Shown: positions 7,508 through 17,200 of the stretch, piece by piece
Layout of the letters: the number at the start of each line of letters is the position of its first letter
Numbering within the stretch: the first letter of the stretch is position 1
Assembly: GCA_900119535.1 (NCBI GenBank)
Contig: FPJT01000003.1
Span: 62,001-126,000, forward strand
Length of the DNA stretch: 64,000 nucleotides
Direction: 5' to 3'
DNA from: Ruminococcus sp. XPD3002
Lineage (GTDB): Bacteria; Bacillota; Clostridia; Oscillospirales; Ruminococcaceae
Made by a program: the position numbers and the translations under genes
The notes under the pieces: generated by a model
Database searches by the model: none
Told to the model about the DNA's origin: nothing
Seen by the model: only the letters and a program-made list of their open reading frames with translations

Positions 7508-9895
7508 ATGAAAATATCAAAACGTTTAGCCGCTTTATCGGCTGCTGCTGTGCTGCTTAACACCACATCAGCGGTCCTGTGTTCATCGGGGATGTCTTTC
7601 TCGCTGGCTGCTTCCGCAGCAGAAGTCCACAATCCCGTTATCTGGTCAGATGTACCCGATAACGATGTGATCCGTGTTGGCGATACATATTACATGGTCA
7701 GTACGACAATGTTTTTCAGCCCCGGCGCACCGATAATGAAGTCCAAAGACCTTGTATCGTGGGAGATCTGCAATTACGTCTACGACACCATGGCTGACGG
7801 CGATGTACAGAACCTGACTAACGGAAAACATGACTACTCCCACGGACAATGGGCAGCAAGTCTCCGCTACAACAACGGTCACTACTATGTTTTCTTCGGA
7901 AGCTACGGTACAGGAAAATCCTACATCTATACTACCGACGATATAGAAAACGGTAAGTGGACACGAAGCGAGATAAACGGAATGTACCACGATGCATCGA
8001 TTCTTTTTGACGATGACGGACGCAACTACCTGGTATACGGCGGAGGCGGCGAGATCAAAATAAAGGAACTCAACTCCGAAATGACAGGTTTCAAATGGGG
8101 CGGGACCGAGAAAACTCTCTTCAAAACAGGTCTGACAGGTCTTGCGGGAGAGGGTTCCCACATCCAGAAGATCGGCGATTACTATTATGTATTCATAATC
8201 GCATGGCCAAACGGAAGCGGACGTATAGAGATATGCTACCGCTCCAAGGAACTCCTCGGCAATTACGAAAGCAAGACCGTCCTCAACTCGGGTGTAGGTT
8301 CTTACGGAAGCGGTGCTGCTCAGGGCGGTATCGTGGATACTCCCGACGGCAAATGGTACGGTATGCTGTTCCAGGATCACGGCGCTGTAGGACGTATACC
8401 CGTACTCGTTCCCGTAACATGGGAGAATGGCTGGCCCATAATGGGCGTTAACGGCAAGGCTCCCGTTACTTTTGAGATCGACGGAGATATCGCAGGTACT
8501 TCCCTCGCTGTATCGGATGATTTCAGCTACGATTCGGATAAACTGAAACTGGAATGGCAGTGGAACCACAATCCCGATAATAAGTCATGGTCCGTTACAG
8601 AGCGAAGCGGCTGGCTCAGACTGCACAACAACAATAAAGCTACAGACCTGCTCAACGCCCGTAATACACTTACTATGCGTACCGAAGGTCCTGCTTGCAG
8701 CAGCATCGTGAAAATGGACGCATCAGGCTTGAAACCCGGAGATCATGCCGGTCTTTCAGCTTTCCAGTTCAATTACGGAAATATAGGCGTATATGTTGAC
8801 GGAAACGGCAACAAAAAAGTATACATGGCAAAGAACGGCGGATATTCAGGCAACTCCGCAATCACCGACAGCCGTGAAAAAATAATCGAAGAAGCTCCTC
8901 TCAACGGCGATGAGATCTACCTCAAGGTGGATTTCAAGTTCAACGATATCAAGAGCGATATGAGTTCATCAAATAATATCGACAAGGCCAATTTCTATTA
9001 TTCCTACAACGGTTCGGACTGGACTAAGCTCGGTGAAGAACTCAGTATGACCTATGACCTGAAAATGTTCACAGGCTACAGAAGTGCGATATACAGCTTT
9101 GCGACCTCCAGCACAGGCGGTCACGCTGACTTCGATTTCTTCGACTACAGCCGAACAGAATGGAACGCACCTACAGTTATCGTTCCCGATGAGAACGGGT
9201 TATATTTCCGCAGCAGCTTTGAAAACGGTACGGAAAAATGGACTGGACGAGGTCCCGCAGCTGTTGCAGTAAGTGATATAGCTTCTTTCTCAGGTCAGAA
9301 GGCTCTTGCTGTAACCGAAAGAACTTCCGCATGGAACGGTACTTCTCTCCCTCTCAGCTCCGCTTTCAGACCGGGTGAGACATACAGCTTCAGCACAAAT
9401 ATCTGCTACAGGGAAGGTCCTTCTTCCGAACTTTTCCACCTTACTTTGCAGTATAACGACTCAGAGGATGTTGCTCACTATGAAAAGATCGCCTCGGGTA
9501 CAGCAGTAAAGGGCAAATGGATACAGCTTGCAAACAAGGAGTTCACTATCCCTCAGGACGCATCCGACCTGTATATCTATGCGGAAACAGATTCAGGCAC
9601 ATGCGATTTCTTCATCGATGATGCTGTCGGCGCACAGGCAGGCACCGAAATAGAAGGTGCAGGACCTGCTCCCGTTATCATTATGGGCGATGTAAACGGG
9701 GACGGTAAAATAAACACCTTCGACCTGGTCTCCGCTCGTCACGGTCTTACAGACGGCTTTGAAGATGACTATGAAAAGATATCTGCCGATACTGACAGAG
9801 ACGGTGAAGTTAATATAAATGACCTTGTCCTCCTTAACGGATATGTTCTCGGAAAAGCAACCACATTTCCAGATTTCACCACAAAAACCGAGTGA
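7508..9895 (+). CDS. Secreted GH43 glycosidase with CBM and dockerin
   Basis: Extracellular hemicellulase, probably beta-xylosidase or arabinofuranosidase (GH43, resembling subfamily 12). Signal peptide at about residues 1-38 ending ASAA. The catalytic five-blade propeller runs from about 40 to 330. The likely base is Asp51 in VPDND, the second Asp lies in HDASILFDDDG, and the general acid is the Glu of AGEGSHIQ. A beta-sandwich domain with an LxxxWQWNHNP start occupies about 340-550. A CBM4/9/22-like module with FENGTEKWTGRG follows. Residues from about 730 form a type I dockerin with two calcium loops (DVNGDGKINTFD and DTDRDGEVNIND). This implies display on a scaffoldin. AAAGGGTGG precedes the ATG. 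Confidence 0.9.
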   Translation: MKISKRLAALSAAAVLLNTTSAVLCSSGMSFSLAASAAEVHNPVIWSDVPDNDVIRVGDTYYMVSTTMFFSPGAPIMKSKDLVSWEICNYVYDTMADGDVQNLTNGKHDYSHGQWAASLRYNNGHYYVFFGSYGTGKSYIYTTDDIENGKWTRSEINGMYHDASILFDDDGRNYLVYGGGGEIKIKELNSEMTGFKWGGTEKTLFKTGLTGLAGEGSHIQKIGDYYYVFIIAWPNGSGRIEICYRSKELLGNYESKTVLNSGVGSYGSGAAQGGIVDTPDGKWYGMLFQDHGAVGRIPVLVPVTWENGWPIMGVNGKAPVTFEIDGDIAGTSLAVSDDFSYDSDKLKLEWQWNHNPDNKSWSVTERSGWLRLHNNNKATDLLNARNTLTMRTEGPACSSIVKMDASGLKPGDHAGLSAFQFNYGNIGVYVDGNGNKKVYMAKNGGYSGNSAITDSREKIIEEAPLNGDEIYLKVDFKFNDIKSDMSSSNNIDKANFYYSYNGSDWTKLGEELSMTYDLKMFTGYRSAIYSFATSSTGGHADFDFFDYSRTEWNAPTVIVPDENGLYFRSSFENGTEKWTGRGPAAVAVSDIASFSGQKALAVTERTSAWNGTSLPLSSAFRPGETYSFSTNICYREGPSSELFHLTLQYNDSEDVAHYEKIASGTAVKGKWIQLANKEFTIPQDASDLYIYAETDSGTCDFFIDDAVGAQAGTEIEGAGPAPVIIMGDVNGDGKINTFDLVSARHGLTDGFEDDYEKISADTDRDGEVNINDLVLLNGYVLGKATTFPDFTTKTE

Positions 9896-9962
9896 ACTGC
9901 ATGATACTTTGACAGCAGTCCCGATGTCAAATGTTAACATTTTGTAATTTTTCTGAAATCAC

Positions 9963-9991
9963 TGGACAAATCATTCTGTATGTGATATAAT
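9963..9991 (+). promoter_or_regulatory. Promoter of the pyr operon
   Basis: TGGACA (9963-9968), 17-base spacer, TATAAT (9986-9991) with an extended TG one base before the -10. It lies about 190 bases before the pyrR start, leaving a long leader. Confidence 0.85.
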
Positions 9992-10023
9992 ATATAAAGT
10001 CTATTACAAATATCCTTTAATTC

Positions 10024-10037
10024 GATCCTGTGAGGTT
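10024..10037 (+). promoter_or_regulatory. PyrR binding loop in pyr leader
   Basis: GATCCTGTGAGGTT matches the Bacillus PyrR RNA-binding consensus ARUCCNGNGAGGYU at 13 of 14 positions. UMP-loaded PyrR binding here would block the antiterminator and permit the terminator at 10131-10164. Confidence 0.8.
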
Positions 10038-10130
10038 GACAAGGCGGTTTGATTTTAGAAGCAATCGTATATTATGCACAACAGCTTCACTATAGCTGTG
10101 TATTTCTGTGCGTGTACAATAAAAAGCTTT

Positions 10131-10164
10131 TACCCGTCTGTCATTGCAGGCGGGTATTTTTTAT
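10131..10164 (+). terminator. Attenuator terminator of pyr operon
   Basis: ACCCGTCTG (10132-10140) pairs with CAGGCGGGT (10147-10155) with one G-U pair, followed by ATTTTTTATT. It lies between the PyrR site and the pyrR ribosome site. Confidence 0.9.
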
Positions 10165-10177
10165 TCAGGAGTCAGCT

Positions 10178-10714
10178 ATGGAAGAAAAACGCATAATTAT
10201 GGACGACAAGGCTGTGGGACGTGCTATCGCGCGTATCTCCTATGAGATAATCGAGCGCAATAAGGGTACGGATGATATCTGCATAGTCGGCATACTTTCA
10301 AGGGGCGCTCCCCTCGGTAAACGTATTGCCGCTAAACTAATGGAGCTTGAAAATAACGACGTGCCGTTCGGTACACTCGATATTACTCCCTACCGTGACG
10401 ACAAAACAGATGATATACCTCAGGATGAAACGGATATATCTTTCCCCGTAAGGGACAAGAATGTTATCATTGTGGATGATGTCATTTTTACGGGAAGAAG
10501 CGTTCGTGCTGCTATTGATGCTCTTATAAAACGCGGCAGACCCCGCTCGATACAGCTCGCTGTACTCGTGGACCGTGGTCACCGTGAACTGCCTATACGT
10601 CCCGACTATGTGGGCAAAAACCTTCCTACCTCCCACAGCGAGGTGGTAAAGGTATCTGTCACTGAGCTTGACGGCTCTGACAGTGTGGCTATCTTCCTGA
10701 AAGAACAAAAATAA
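10178..10714 (+). CDS. pyrR: Pyr operon attenuation protein / uracil phosphoribosyltransferase
   Basis: UMP/PRPP-sensing RNA-binding regulator of pyrimidine synthesis, often with weak uracil phosphoribosyltransferase activity. The PRPP motif VIIVDDVIFTGRSVRAAIDAL is clear. VLVDRGHRELPIRPDYVGKN is the hallmark PyrR block, and the 178 residues are exactly typical. The start at 10178 has AGGAG 7 bases upstream; the open frame to its left is leader RNA, not protein. It is the first gene of pyrR-pyrC-pyrF-carA-carB and the leader carries its binding site, so it should autoregulate the operon. Confidence 0.96.
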   Translation: MEEKRIIMDDKAVGRAIARISYEIIERNKGTDDICIVGILSRGAPLGKRIAAKLMELENNDVPFGTLDITPYRDDKTDDIPQDETDISFPVRDKNVIIVDDVIFTGRSVRAAIDALIKRGRPRSIQLAVLVDRGHRELPIRPDYVGKNLPTSHSEVVKVSVTELDGSDSVAIFLKEQK

Positions 10715-10739
10715 ACATACACTACGATCGGAGGTTTTT

Positions 10740-12008
10740 ATGTCATCAATCCTCATACAAAACATACGTGCAGTTGATACAGAATGCGATAAGGTCACTG
10801 ATGTACTCATCAGTGACGGTATTATCGCAAAGGTAGGAAACAATATCGCAGAATCTGCCGATACAGTCATCGACGGAAACAGTCTTGTACTTATGCCTTC
10901 CCTGTTCGATATGCATGTCCACTTCCGTGATCCGGGACTCACCCACAAGGAAGATGTCCTGACAGGCTGTGCCGCTGCACTTGCAGGCGGTGTTACGGGA
11001 GTCCTTGCAATGCCGAACACCAAGCCGCCATGCGATAACCCCGATACTATCCGCTATATCATAGACAAGTCAAAGGATACGGGCGTTGAAGTCTATCCCG
11101 TGGGCTGCATAACAGGCGGTATGTGCGGAAATGGGCTCTGTGACTATGATGCACTTAAAGCCGCAGGCTGCATCTGTATCTCCGATGACGGCAGACCTGT
11201 TGAAAATGCTGAGCAGATGCGTCAGGCACTCGAACTCTCCAACAAGAATGGCCTGCTTGTAGCTTCACACTGTGAGGATCTGAACATTATCAACGGCGGT
11301 ATAATCAACAAAGGTGAGACCTCCGCAAAACTCGGAGTCAAAGGAATGGACCGTGCTTCCGAGGATTACATCACTGCAAGAGAAATGATCCTTGCTTCCT
11401 CTGTCAACGCAAGAATACATATCTGCCACGTAAGCACTGAGGGAAGCGCCGCTATGATACGCTTTGCAAAGTCCAGAGGAGTTAAAGTGACCTGCGAGAC
11501 AGCTCCACACTATTTCATGCTTACGGATAAGCTCCTTGAAAAGCGTGATGCGGATTACAGAATGAGCCCTCCCCTGAGAACGCCCGAGGATGTTCGTGCT
11601 ATCATAGACGCTATAAAGGACGGCACTATAGACTGCATCATTACCGATCATGCTCCTCACACAGCTGAGGAAAAGGCCGACTTTGAAAAAGCTCCGAACG
11701 GTGTTGTCGGTCTTGAAACTTCTCTTGCCGCAACTCTTACAGCTCTCTACCATACAGGTGAGATAACTCTTAACAAGGTCGTTGAGCTTATGAGTGCAAA
11801 CCCAAGAAAGATACTCGGTCTTGAAGTACCTTCAATACGTGAAGGCTCTGCGGCTGACCTTGTTATCGCTGACATAAACAGGAAGTGGACTGTAGACCCC
11901 GATAAGCTCCATTCCAAATCACATAATACGGTTTTCAAGGGCATGACTCTTACGGGTAAAGCTCTTGTTACTATATCCAAAGGAAAAATACGCTACGACG
12001 AAAGGTGA
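10740..12008 (+). CDS. pyrC: Dihydroorotase
   Basis: Cyclises carbamoyl-aspartate to dihydroorotate, step 3 of UMP synthesis. Type I amidohydrolase of 422 residues. The metal-binding HxH lies in DMHVHFRDPGLTHKEDV near residue 60. Later ligands are in HCED, ICHVSTEGS and the catalytic Asp of CIITDHAPHTAEEK. The GGAGG site is correctly spaced and the gene follows pyrR by 25 bp. No pyrB (aspartate carbamoyltransferase) or pyrD/E is in this operon, so those steps are encoded elsewhere. Confidence 0.96.
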   Translation: MSSILIQNIRAVDTECDKVTDVLISDGIIAKVGNNIAESADTVIDGNSLVLMPSLFDMHVHFRDPGLTHKEDVLTGCAAALAGGVTGVLAMPNTKPPCDNPDTIRYIIDKSKDTGVEVYPVGCITGGMCGNGLCDYDALKAAGCICISDDGRPVENAEQMRQALELSNKNGLLVASHCEDLNIINGGIINKGETSAKLGVKGMDRASEDYITAREMILASSVNARIHICHVSTEGSAAMIRFAKSRGVKVTCETAPHYFMLTDKLLEKRDADYRMSPPLRTPEDVRAIIDAIKDGTIDCIITDHAPHTAEEKADFEKAPNGVVGLETSLAATLTALYHTGEITLNKVVELMSANPRKILGLEVPSIREGSAADLVIADINRKWTVDPDKLHSKSHNTVFKGMTLTGKALVTISKGKIRYDER

Positions 12009-12015
12009 GAAAAAT

Positions 12016-12942
12016 ATGTCATTTGACAGACTTATTGAAAAGATCATAGAAAAGAAGAACCCTACTGTAGTAGGTCTCGATCCGAAGCTTGAATATGTGC
12101 CTGATTTTATCAAGCGCCGCTACCTCGATAACGACGGCTGGACTCTTAAAGCTGCTGCAAAGGCTATATTCGACTTCAATCAGGCTATTATCGACGAGAT
12201 ACACGATATTGTCCCTGCTATCAAGCCGCAGGCTGCTTACTATGAGATGTACGGTCACTACGGCATAAGAACCCTCGAAAAAACTATCCGCTATGCAAAG
12301 CTCAACGGCATGTTCGTTATGACAGACGGCAAGAGAAACGATATCGGCGCTACTATGGAGGCTTATACAAACGCTCACATCGGTGTTACTGCTGTAGGCG
12401 AGAACGATATCGAGGCTTTCGGTGCTGATGCTCTCACAGTTAACGGTTATCTCGGTTCGGACGGCATCAACCCACTTCTTAAGGTTTGCCGTGAGCGCGA
12501 TAAAGGTATTTTCGTACTGGTAAAAACTTCCAACCCTTCATCAGGTGAGCTTCAGGATATGAAACTCGCTGACGGACGCACTATCTACGAAGCAATGGGT
12601 GATATGTGCGAAAAATGGGGATCGGAAGCTATCGGCAAATTCGGCTACTCCGATGTTGGTGCCGTTGTTGGTGCTACATACCCCGAAATGCTCACAGAAC
12701 TCAGACAGAGACTTCCGCACACTATGTTCCTTGTTCCCGGATACGGCGCTCAGGGCGGCGGCGCAGAAGGTCTTAAGGGCGGATTCGACGAGAATGGTCT
12801 CGGCGCTATCGTAAACTCCTCCCGTGCAGTTATGTGCGCTTACAAGAAGGAAGAGTGCGACGAGCGCGACTTCGCTAAGGCTGCAAGAAGAGAAGTTATC
12901 CGCATGAGAGACGATATTACTCAGTACATTAACTTAAAGTGA
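12016..12942 (+). CDS. pyrF: Orotidine 5'-phosphate decarboxylase (long PyrF type)
   Basis: Final step to UMP. The 308-residue long form (TIGR02127 type) is larger than the E. coli enzyme. The catalytic Lys-Asp block is MTDGKRNDIGATMEAY. The phosphate-binding end includes FLVPGYGAQGGGAEG, and NSSRAVMCAY replaces the usual GRxI block as in this subtype. The ATG at 12016 has a GGTGAGA site and follows the pyrC stop by 7 bp; the upstream in-frame ATG would overlap pyrC and lacks a site. Confidence 0.95.
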   Translation: MSFDRLIEKIIEKKNPTVVGLDPKLEYVPDFIKRRYLDNDGWTLKAAAKAIFDFNQAIIDEIHDIVPAIKPQAAYYEMYGHYGIRTLEKTIRYAKLNGMFVMTDGKRNDIGATMEAYTNAHIGVTAVGENDIEAFGADALTVNGYLGSDGINPLLKVCRERDKGIFVLVKTSNPSSGELQDMKLADGRTIYEAMGDMCEKWGSEAIGKFGYSDVGAVVGATYPEMLTELRQRLPHTMFLVPGYGAQGGGAEGLKGGFDENGLGAIVNSSRAVMCAYKKEECDERDFAKAARREVIRMRDDITQYINLK

Positions 12943-13000
12943 TCAATGCGGACTATGGTCCGTTGATATACAGTATCATCCGTACAATGGCGTTCGGATG
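12942..13000 (+). other. Two hairpins between pyrF and carA
   Basis: The intergene holds ATCAA-TG-CGGAC / GTCCG-TTGAT (about 12943-12966) and CATCCG / CGGATG (12977-13000). Neither has a T-run, so they are unlikely terminators; they may be RNA stability or processing elements. Confidence 0.4.
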
Positions 13001-13049
13001 TTCATATACTTCTTAACCTCTATTTTTCATTTCAAGGAGGACTACTAAA

Positions 13050-14150
13050 ATGTCATTATTCAACATGGGCGAAAAAGCTTACCTTATGCTCGCCGACGGA
13101 CAGGTGTTCGAGGGCAGAAGCTTCGGCGCCAAGGGTACAGTGATCGGTGAAGTTGTCTTCACTACAGGAGTTACAGGCTTTCAGGAAACTCTCACCGATC
13201 CCAGCTACTACGGTCAGATCGTTACACAGACCTTTCCCCTTATAGGAAACTACGGCGTAAATTCTCAGGACAACGAGTCCGCTAAGTCCTACGTCAGCGG
13301 CTATATCGTAAGGGAGTGGTGCAATGCTCCTTCAAACTTCCGCTGTGAGGGAAATGTGAACGATTTTCTCATCGAACACAACATAATCGGTATACACAAC
13401 ATCGATACACGCCGCCTTACACGTATCATCCGTGAGGTAGGTGTTATGAACGGTGTTATCACTACCGAAGATGTTTATGCTAAAAAGGACGAGCTTCTTG
13501 AAAAGATCCGTGCTTTCTCTGTAAGGGATGCGGTCAGGAGCGTAACTAATTCGGACACTCTTACATATACCCCAGATGAGAAGAAGTTCAGGGTAGTCCT
13601 TTTCGACTTCGGCTACAAGCGCAATATCCGTCAGGAACTTGTAAAGCGCGGATGTGAAGTCATAGTAGTCCCCGCTTACACAACAGCTGAGGAAGTAAAG
13701 GCTATAGCTCCCGACGGCATAATGTTCTCGAACGGCCCCGGAGATCCTGCGGAAAATGTTGAAATAATCGACAATATCAAAGAAATCGAAAAGCTCGGTA
13801 TACCGATATTCGGCATCTGTCTCGGTCATCAGCTCATGGCTCTTGCAAACGGCGGTAAGACCGAGAAGCTGAAATACGGTCACCGCGGCGCAAATCAGCC
13901 TGTTATCGACATTGAAAGCGGTCTGACATACGTTACGAGCCAGAACCACGGCTACGCTGTTATCGGTGACAGCATCGATCCTTCTGTGGGACATGTTTCC
14001 CATATCAACGCAAACGATAAGACCTGTGAAGGCATACGCTATACCTCCGTCAACGCATTTACTGTTCAGTTCCACCCCGAAGCACACGGCGGTCCGCTTG
14101 ACACATCGTATTTGTTTGACGACTTCGTAAAAACGATGAGTAAAAAATGA
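13050..14150 (+). CDS. carA: Carbamoyl-phosphate synthase small subunit
   Basis: Glutamine amidotransferase subunit that supplies ammonia to CarB. The N-terminal half has the CPSase small-chain domain (LADGQVFEGRSFGA, GVTGFQETLTDPSY). The C-terminal class I glutaminase has the nucleophile Cys in GICLGHQLMALA and the His-x-Glu dyad in VQFHPEAHGGP. 366 residues, usual size. AAGGAGGACT lies upstream of the ATG. It is the fourth gene of the PyrR-controlled operon; placing it with pyrimidine rather than arginine genes points to control by UMP. Confidence 0.97.
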   Translation: MSLFNMGEKAYLMLADGQVFEGRSFGAKGTVIGEVVFTTGVTGFQETLTDPSYYGQIVTQTFPLIGNYGVNSQDNESAKSYVSGYIVREWCNAPSNFRCEGNVNDFLIEHNIIGIHNIDTRRLTRIIREVGVMNGVITTEDVYAKKDELLEKIRAFSVRDAVRSVTNSDTLTYTPDEKKFRVVLFDFGYKRNIRQELVKRGCEVIVVPAYTTAEEVKAIAPDGIMFSNGPGDPAENVEIIDNIKEIEKLGIPIFGICLGHQLMALANGGKTEKLKYGHRGANQPVIDIESGLTYVTSQNHGYAVIGDSIDPSVGHVSHINANDKTCEGIRYTSVNAFTVQFHPEAHGGPLDTSYLFDDFVKTMSKK

Positions 14151-14153
14151 TCA

Positions 14154-14225
14154 GTAGGGAACGCCGCCCTCGGCGTTCCGCATAAGTGATATATTTTATC
14201 GAACGGCGAGGGCGCCGTTCCCTAC
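14154..14225. repeat. REP-like nested double palindrome between carA and carB
   Basis: Two 25-base arms (14154-14178 and 14201-14225) are near-perfect inverted copies. Each arm is also itself a hairpin: GAACGCCG/CGGCGTTC with loop CCCT, and GAACGGCG/CGCCGTTC with loop AGGG. The compact symmetric design resembles REP/BIME-type repeats. It sits inside an operon and has no T-run. Confidence 0.7.
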
Positions 14226-14259
14226 AATGATACTTGCTGTTAATTTGGAGGTAATAGAA

Positions 14260-17200
14260 ATGCCACTCAGAAATGATATAAAAAAGGTACTTGTTATCGG
14301 CTCCGGCCCGATCGTTATCGGTCAGGCTGCCGAATTCGACTACGCAGGCACACAGGCCTGCCGTGCGCTCAAACAGGAAGGACTGGAAGTAGTTCTCGTA
14401 AACTCTAACCCTGCTACCATTATGACCGACAAGGCTATGGCAGACAAGGTCTACATCGAACCTCTTACTCTCGACGTTATCAAGCGCATAATTGAAATTG
14501 AAAAGCCCGACAGCCTGCTGTCCACACTCGGCGGTCAGACAGGTCTTACTCTTTCCATGCAGCTTGCAGAGGAAGGCTTCCTTGATTCCCATAACGTCAA
14601 GCTCCTCGGTGCTGATCCCGAAACTATCCACAAGGCTGAGGACAGACAGGCTTTCAAGGACACTATGGAAAAGATAGGCGAACCCTGTATCCCTTCAAAG
14701 GTCGTTGAAAATGTAGATGACGCTATGGACTTCGCTGAAGTTATCGGCTATCCTGTTATCGTCCGCCCTGCATTCACCCTCGGCGGTACAGGCGGCGGTA
14801 TCGCAAATACAAAGGAAGAACTCCACGAGATCGCTACAAACGGACTGCGACTCTCCCCTATCACTCAGATACTCGTTGAGAAGTGCATCAGCGGCTGGAA
14901 GGAGATAGAGTTCGAGGTTATCCGTGACGCAAAGGGAAATGTAATAACCGTATGTTCTATGGAGAATTTCGATCCTGTCGGTGTTCACACAGGTGACAGT
15001 ATAGTTATCGCTCCCGCTGTTACCCTCAGCGACAGAGAGTATCAGATGCTCCGTACAGCTGCTATCAACATCATTAAGGAGCTTAAAGTAGAAGGCGGCT
15101 GTAACTGTCAGTTCGCACTTCATCCAACAAGCTTTAAGTACGCTGTTATCGAGGTCAATCCCCGTGTTTCACGTTCGTCTGCTCTCGCTTCAAAGGCTAC
15201 AGGTTATCCTATAGCAAAGACTGCCGCTAAGATCGCTATCGGCTACACTCTTGACGAGATAATAAATCAGGTCACAGGAAAGACTTACGCCTGCTTTGAA
15301 CCTGCACTGGACTACGTTGTGATCAAGTTCCCGAAATGGGCATTCGATAAATTTGTATACGCCAAGCGTACTCTCGGCACTCAGATGAAGGCTACGGGAG
15401 AAGTTATGGCTATCGGTACAAGCTTTGAACAGGCTATGATGAAGGCAGTCCGTTCTATCGAGCTTGGTATCGATACAATGACTCTCAAGAAGTTCACAAA
15501 GCTGAGCGATGATGAGGTTCGAGCTAAGCTCCATGACATCGATGACGAACGCTCATTCTGTGTCTTCGAGGCTCTGAAACGCGGTATAACTCCCGAGGAG
15601 ATACACGAGATAACCATGATAGATAACTGGTTCCTCTATAAGCTGCTGAACCTTGTAGAGCTTGAAAAATGGCTTGCTGACGGCGAACTTACCGAGGAAA
15701 AGTACGATATCGCAAAACAGTACGGCTACCTCGACAGCACTATCGAACGCCTTTCAGGTCAGAAGTGTCCCAAGCACAAGAGTGCCGTTTACAAAATGGT
15801 CGATACCTGTGCAGGCGAGTTCAAGGCTGAAACGCCTTACTTCTACTCCACTTTTGATGAAGAAAATGAGGCCGCTGAGTTCATAGAGCATCAGAATACA
15901 GGCAAAAAGAAGGTAATAGTTTTCGGTTCGGGACCTATACGTATCGGTCAGGGTATCGAGTTCGACTACTGCTCCGTTCACTGTGTATGGACTCTTAAGG
16001 AACTCGGCTATGAAGCTGTTATCTGCAACAACAACCCAGAAACAGTTTCCACCGACTTCGATACAGGCGACCGTCTTTACTTCGATCCTCTGACAAAGGA
16101 GGATGTGGCTTCTATCATCGAGACCGAAAAGCCTTACGGTGTTGTTGTACAGTTCGGCGGTCAGACCGCTATAAAACTCACTCGTCATCTCTCTGACATG
16201 GGCGTAAAGATACTCGGTACTTCCGCAGACATGATAGATGCCGCAGAGGACAGAGAGCGTTTCGATGAAATACTTGAAAAGTGCGGCATACCTCGTCCTG
16301 CAGGTCACACCGTAATGAATACGGAAGAAGCTATCGAAGCCGCTGAATCACTGGGGTACCCTGTTCTTATGCGTCCTTCATACGTACTCGGCGGACAGAA
16401 CATGATAATCGCTCACTCAAAGGCTGATATCATCGAGTATATGGGCATCATCATGAGCCACAATATCGAGAATCCCGTACTCATCGACAAGTACATGATG
16501 GGAACCGAAGTCGAGGTTGACGCTATATGCGACGGTGAGGATTTCCTTATCCCGGGTATCATGGAGCATATCGAACGTGCAGGCGTTCACTCAGGTGACT
16601 CTATCTCAATTTACCCCGCACAGCACCTTTCAGACCGTATAAAGCGAATCATCGTTGAGTATACTCGTCTTCTTGCAAAGGAACTCAACGTTATCGGTCT
16701 TGTAAACATCCAGTACGTTGTTTACAACCATGAAGTTTACGTTATCGAGGTCAACCCCCGTTCTTCAAGAACAGTTCCCTACATCAGCAAGGTAACAGGT
16801 ATCCCTATGGTTGATATTGCCACAAAGATAATGTTCGGCGCTAAGCTTAAGGATATGGGTTACGAAAGCGGTCTCTATCCCGCAGGCGATTACGTTGCTG
16901 TAAAGGTACCTGTATTCTCCTTCGAGAAGCTCACGGATGTTGATACTATGCTCGGACCTGAGATGAAATCCACAGGTGAGTGTCTCGGTATCGGAAGAAA
17001 CCTCGAGGACGCCCTTCTTAAGGGACTTATCGCCGCAGGCTTTGACCTGAAACGTGAGGGCGGAGTCCTTATATCGGTACGTGATGCCGATAAACAGGAG
17101 ATACTGCCTATTGCAGATAAGTTCGAGCGTATGGGATTCGAGCTTTACGCTACATCAGGCACTCAGAGCGTACTCCACAGAAATATGATAGCCGCTCACC

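Noticed and set aside
7646..8569. 307-codon leftward frame inside the GH43 gene
   Set aside because: No ribosome site or family motif; GH43 catalytic residues are on the plus strand.
10049..10177. N-terminal extension of PyrR
   Set aside because: This stretch is the attenuator leader; the true start at 10178 gives the standard 178 residues.
13332..14087. 251-codon leftward frame inside carA
   Set aside because: Shadow of carA, which has intact glutaminase motifs and a strong ribosome site.
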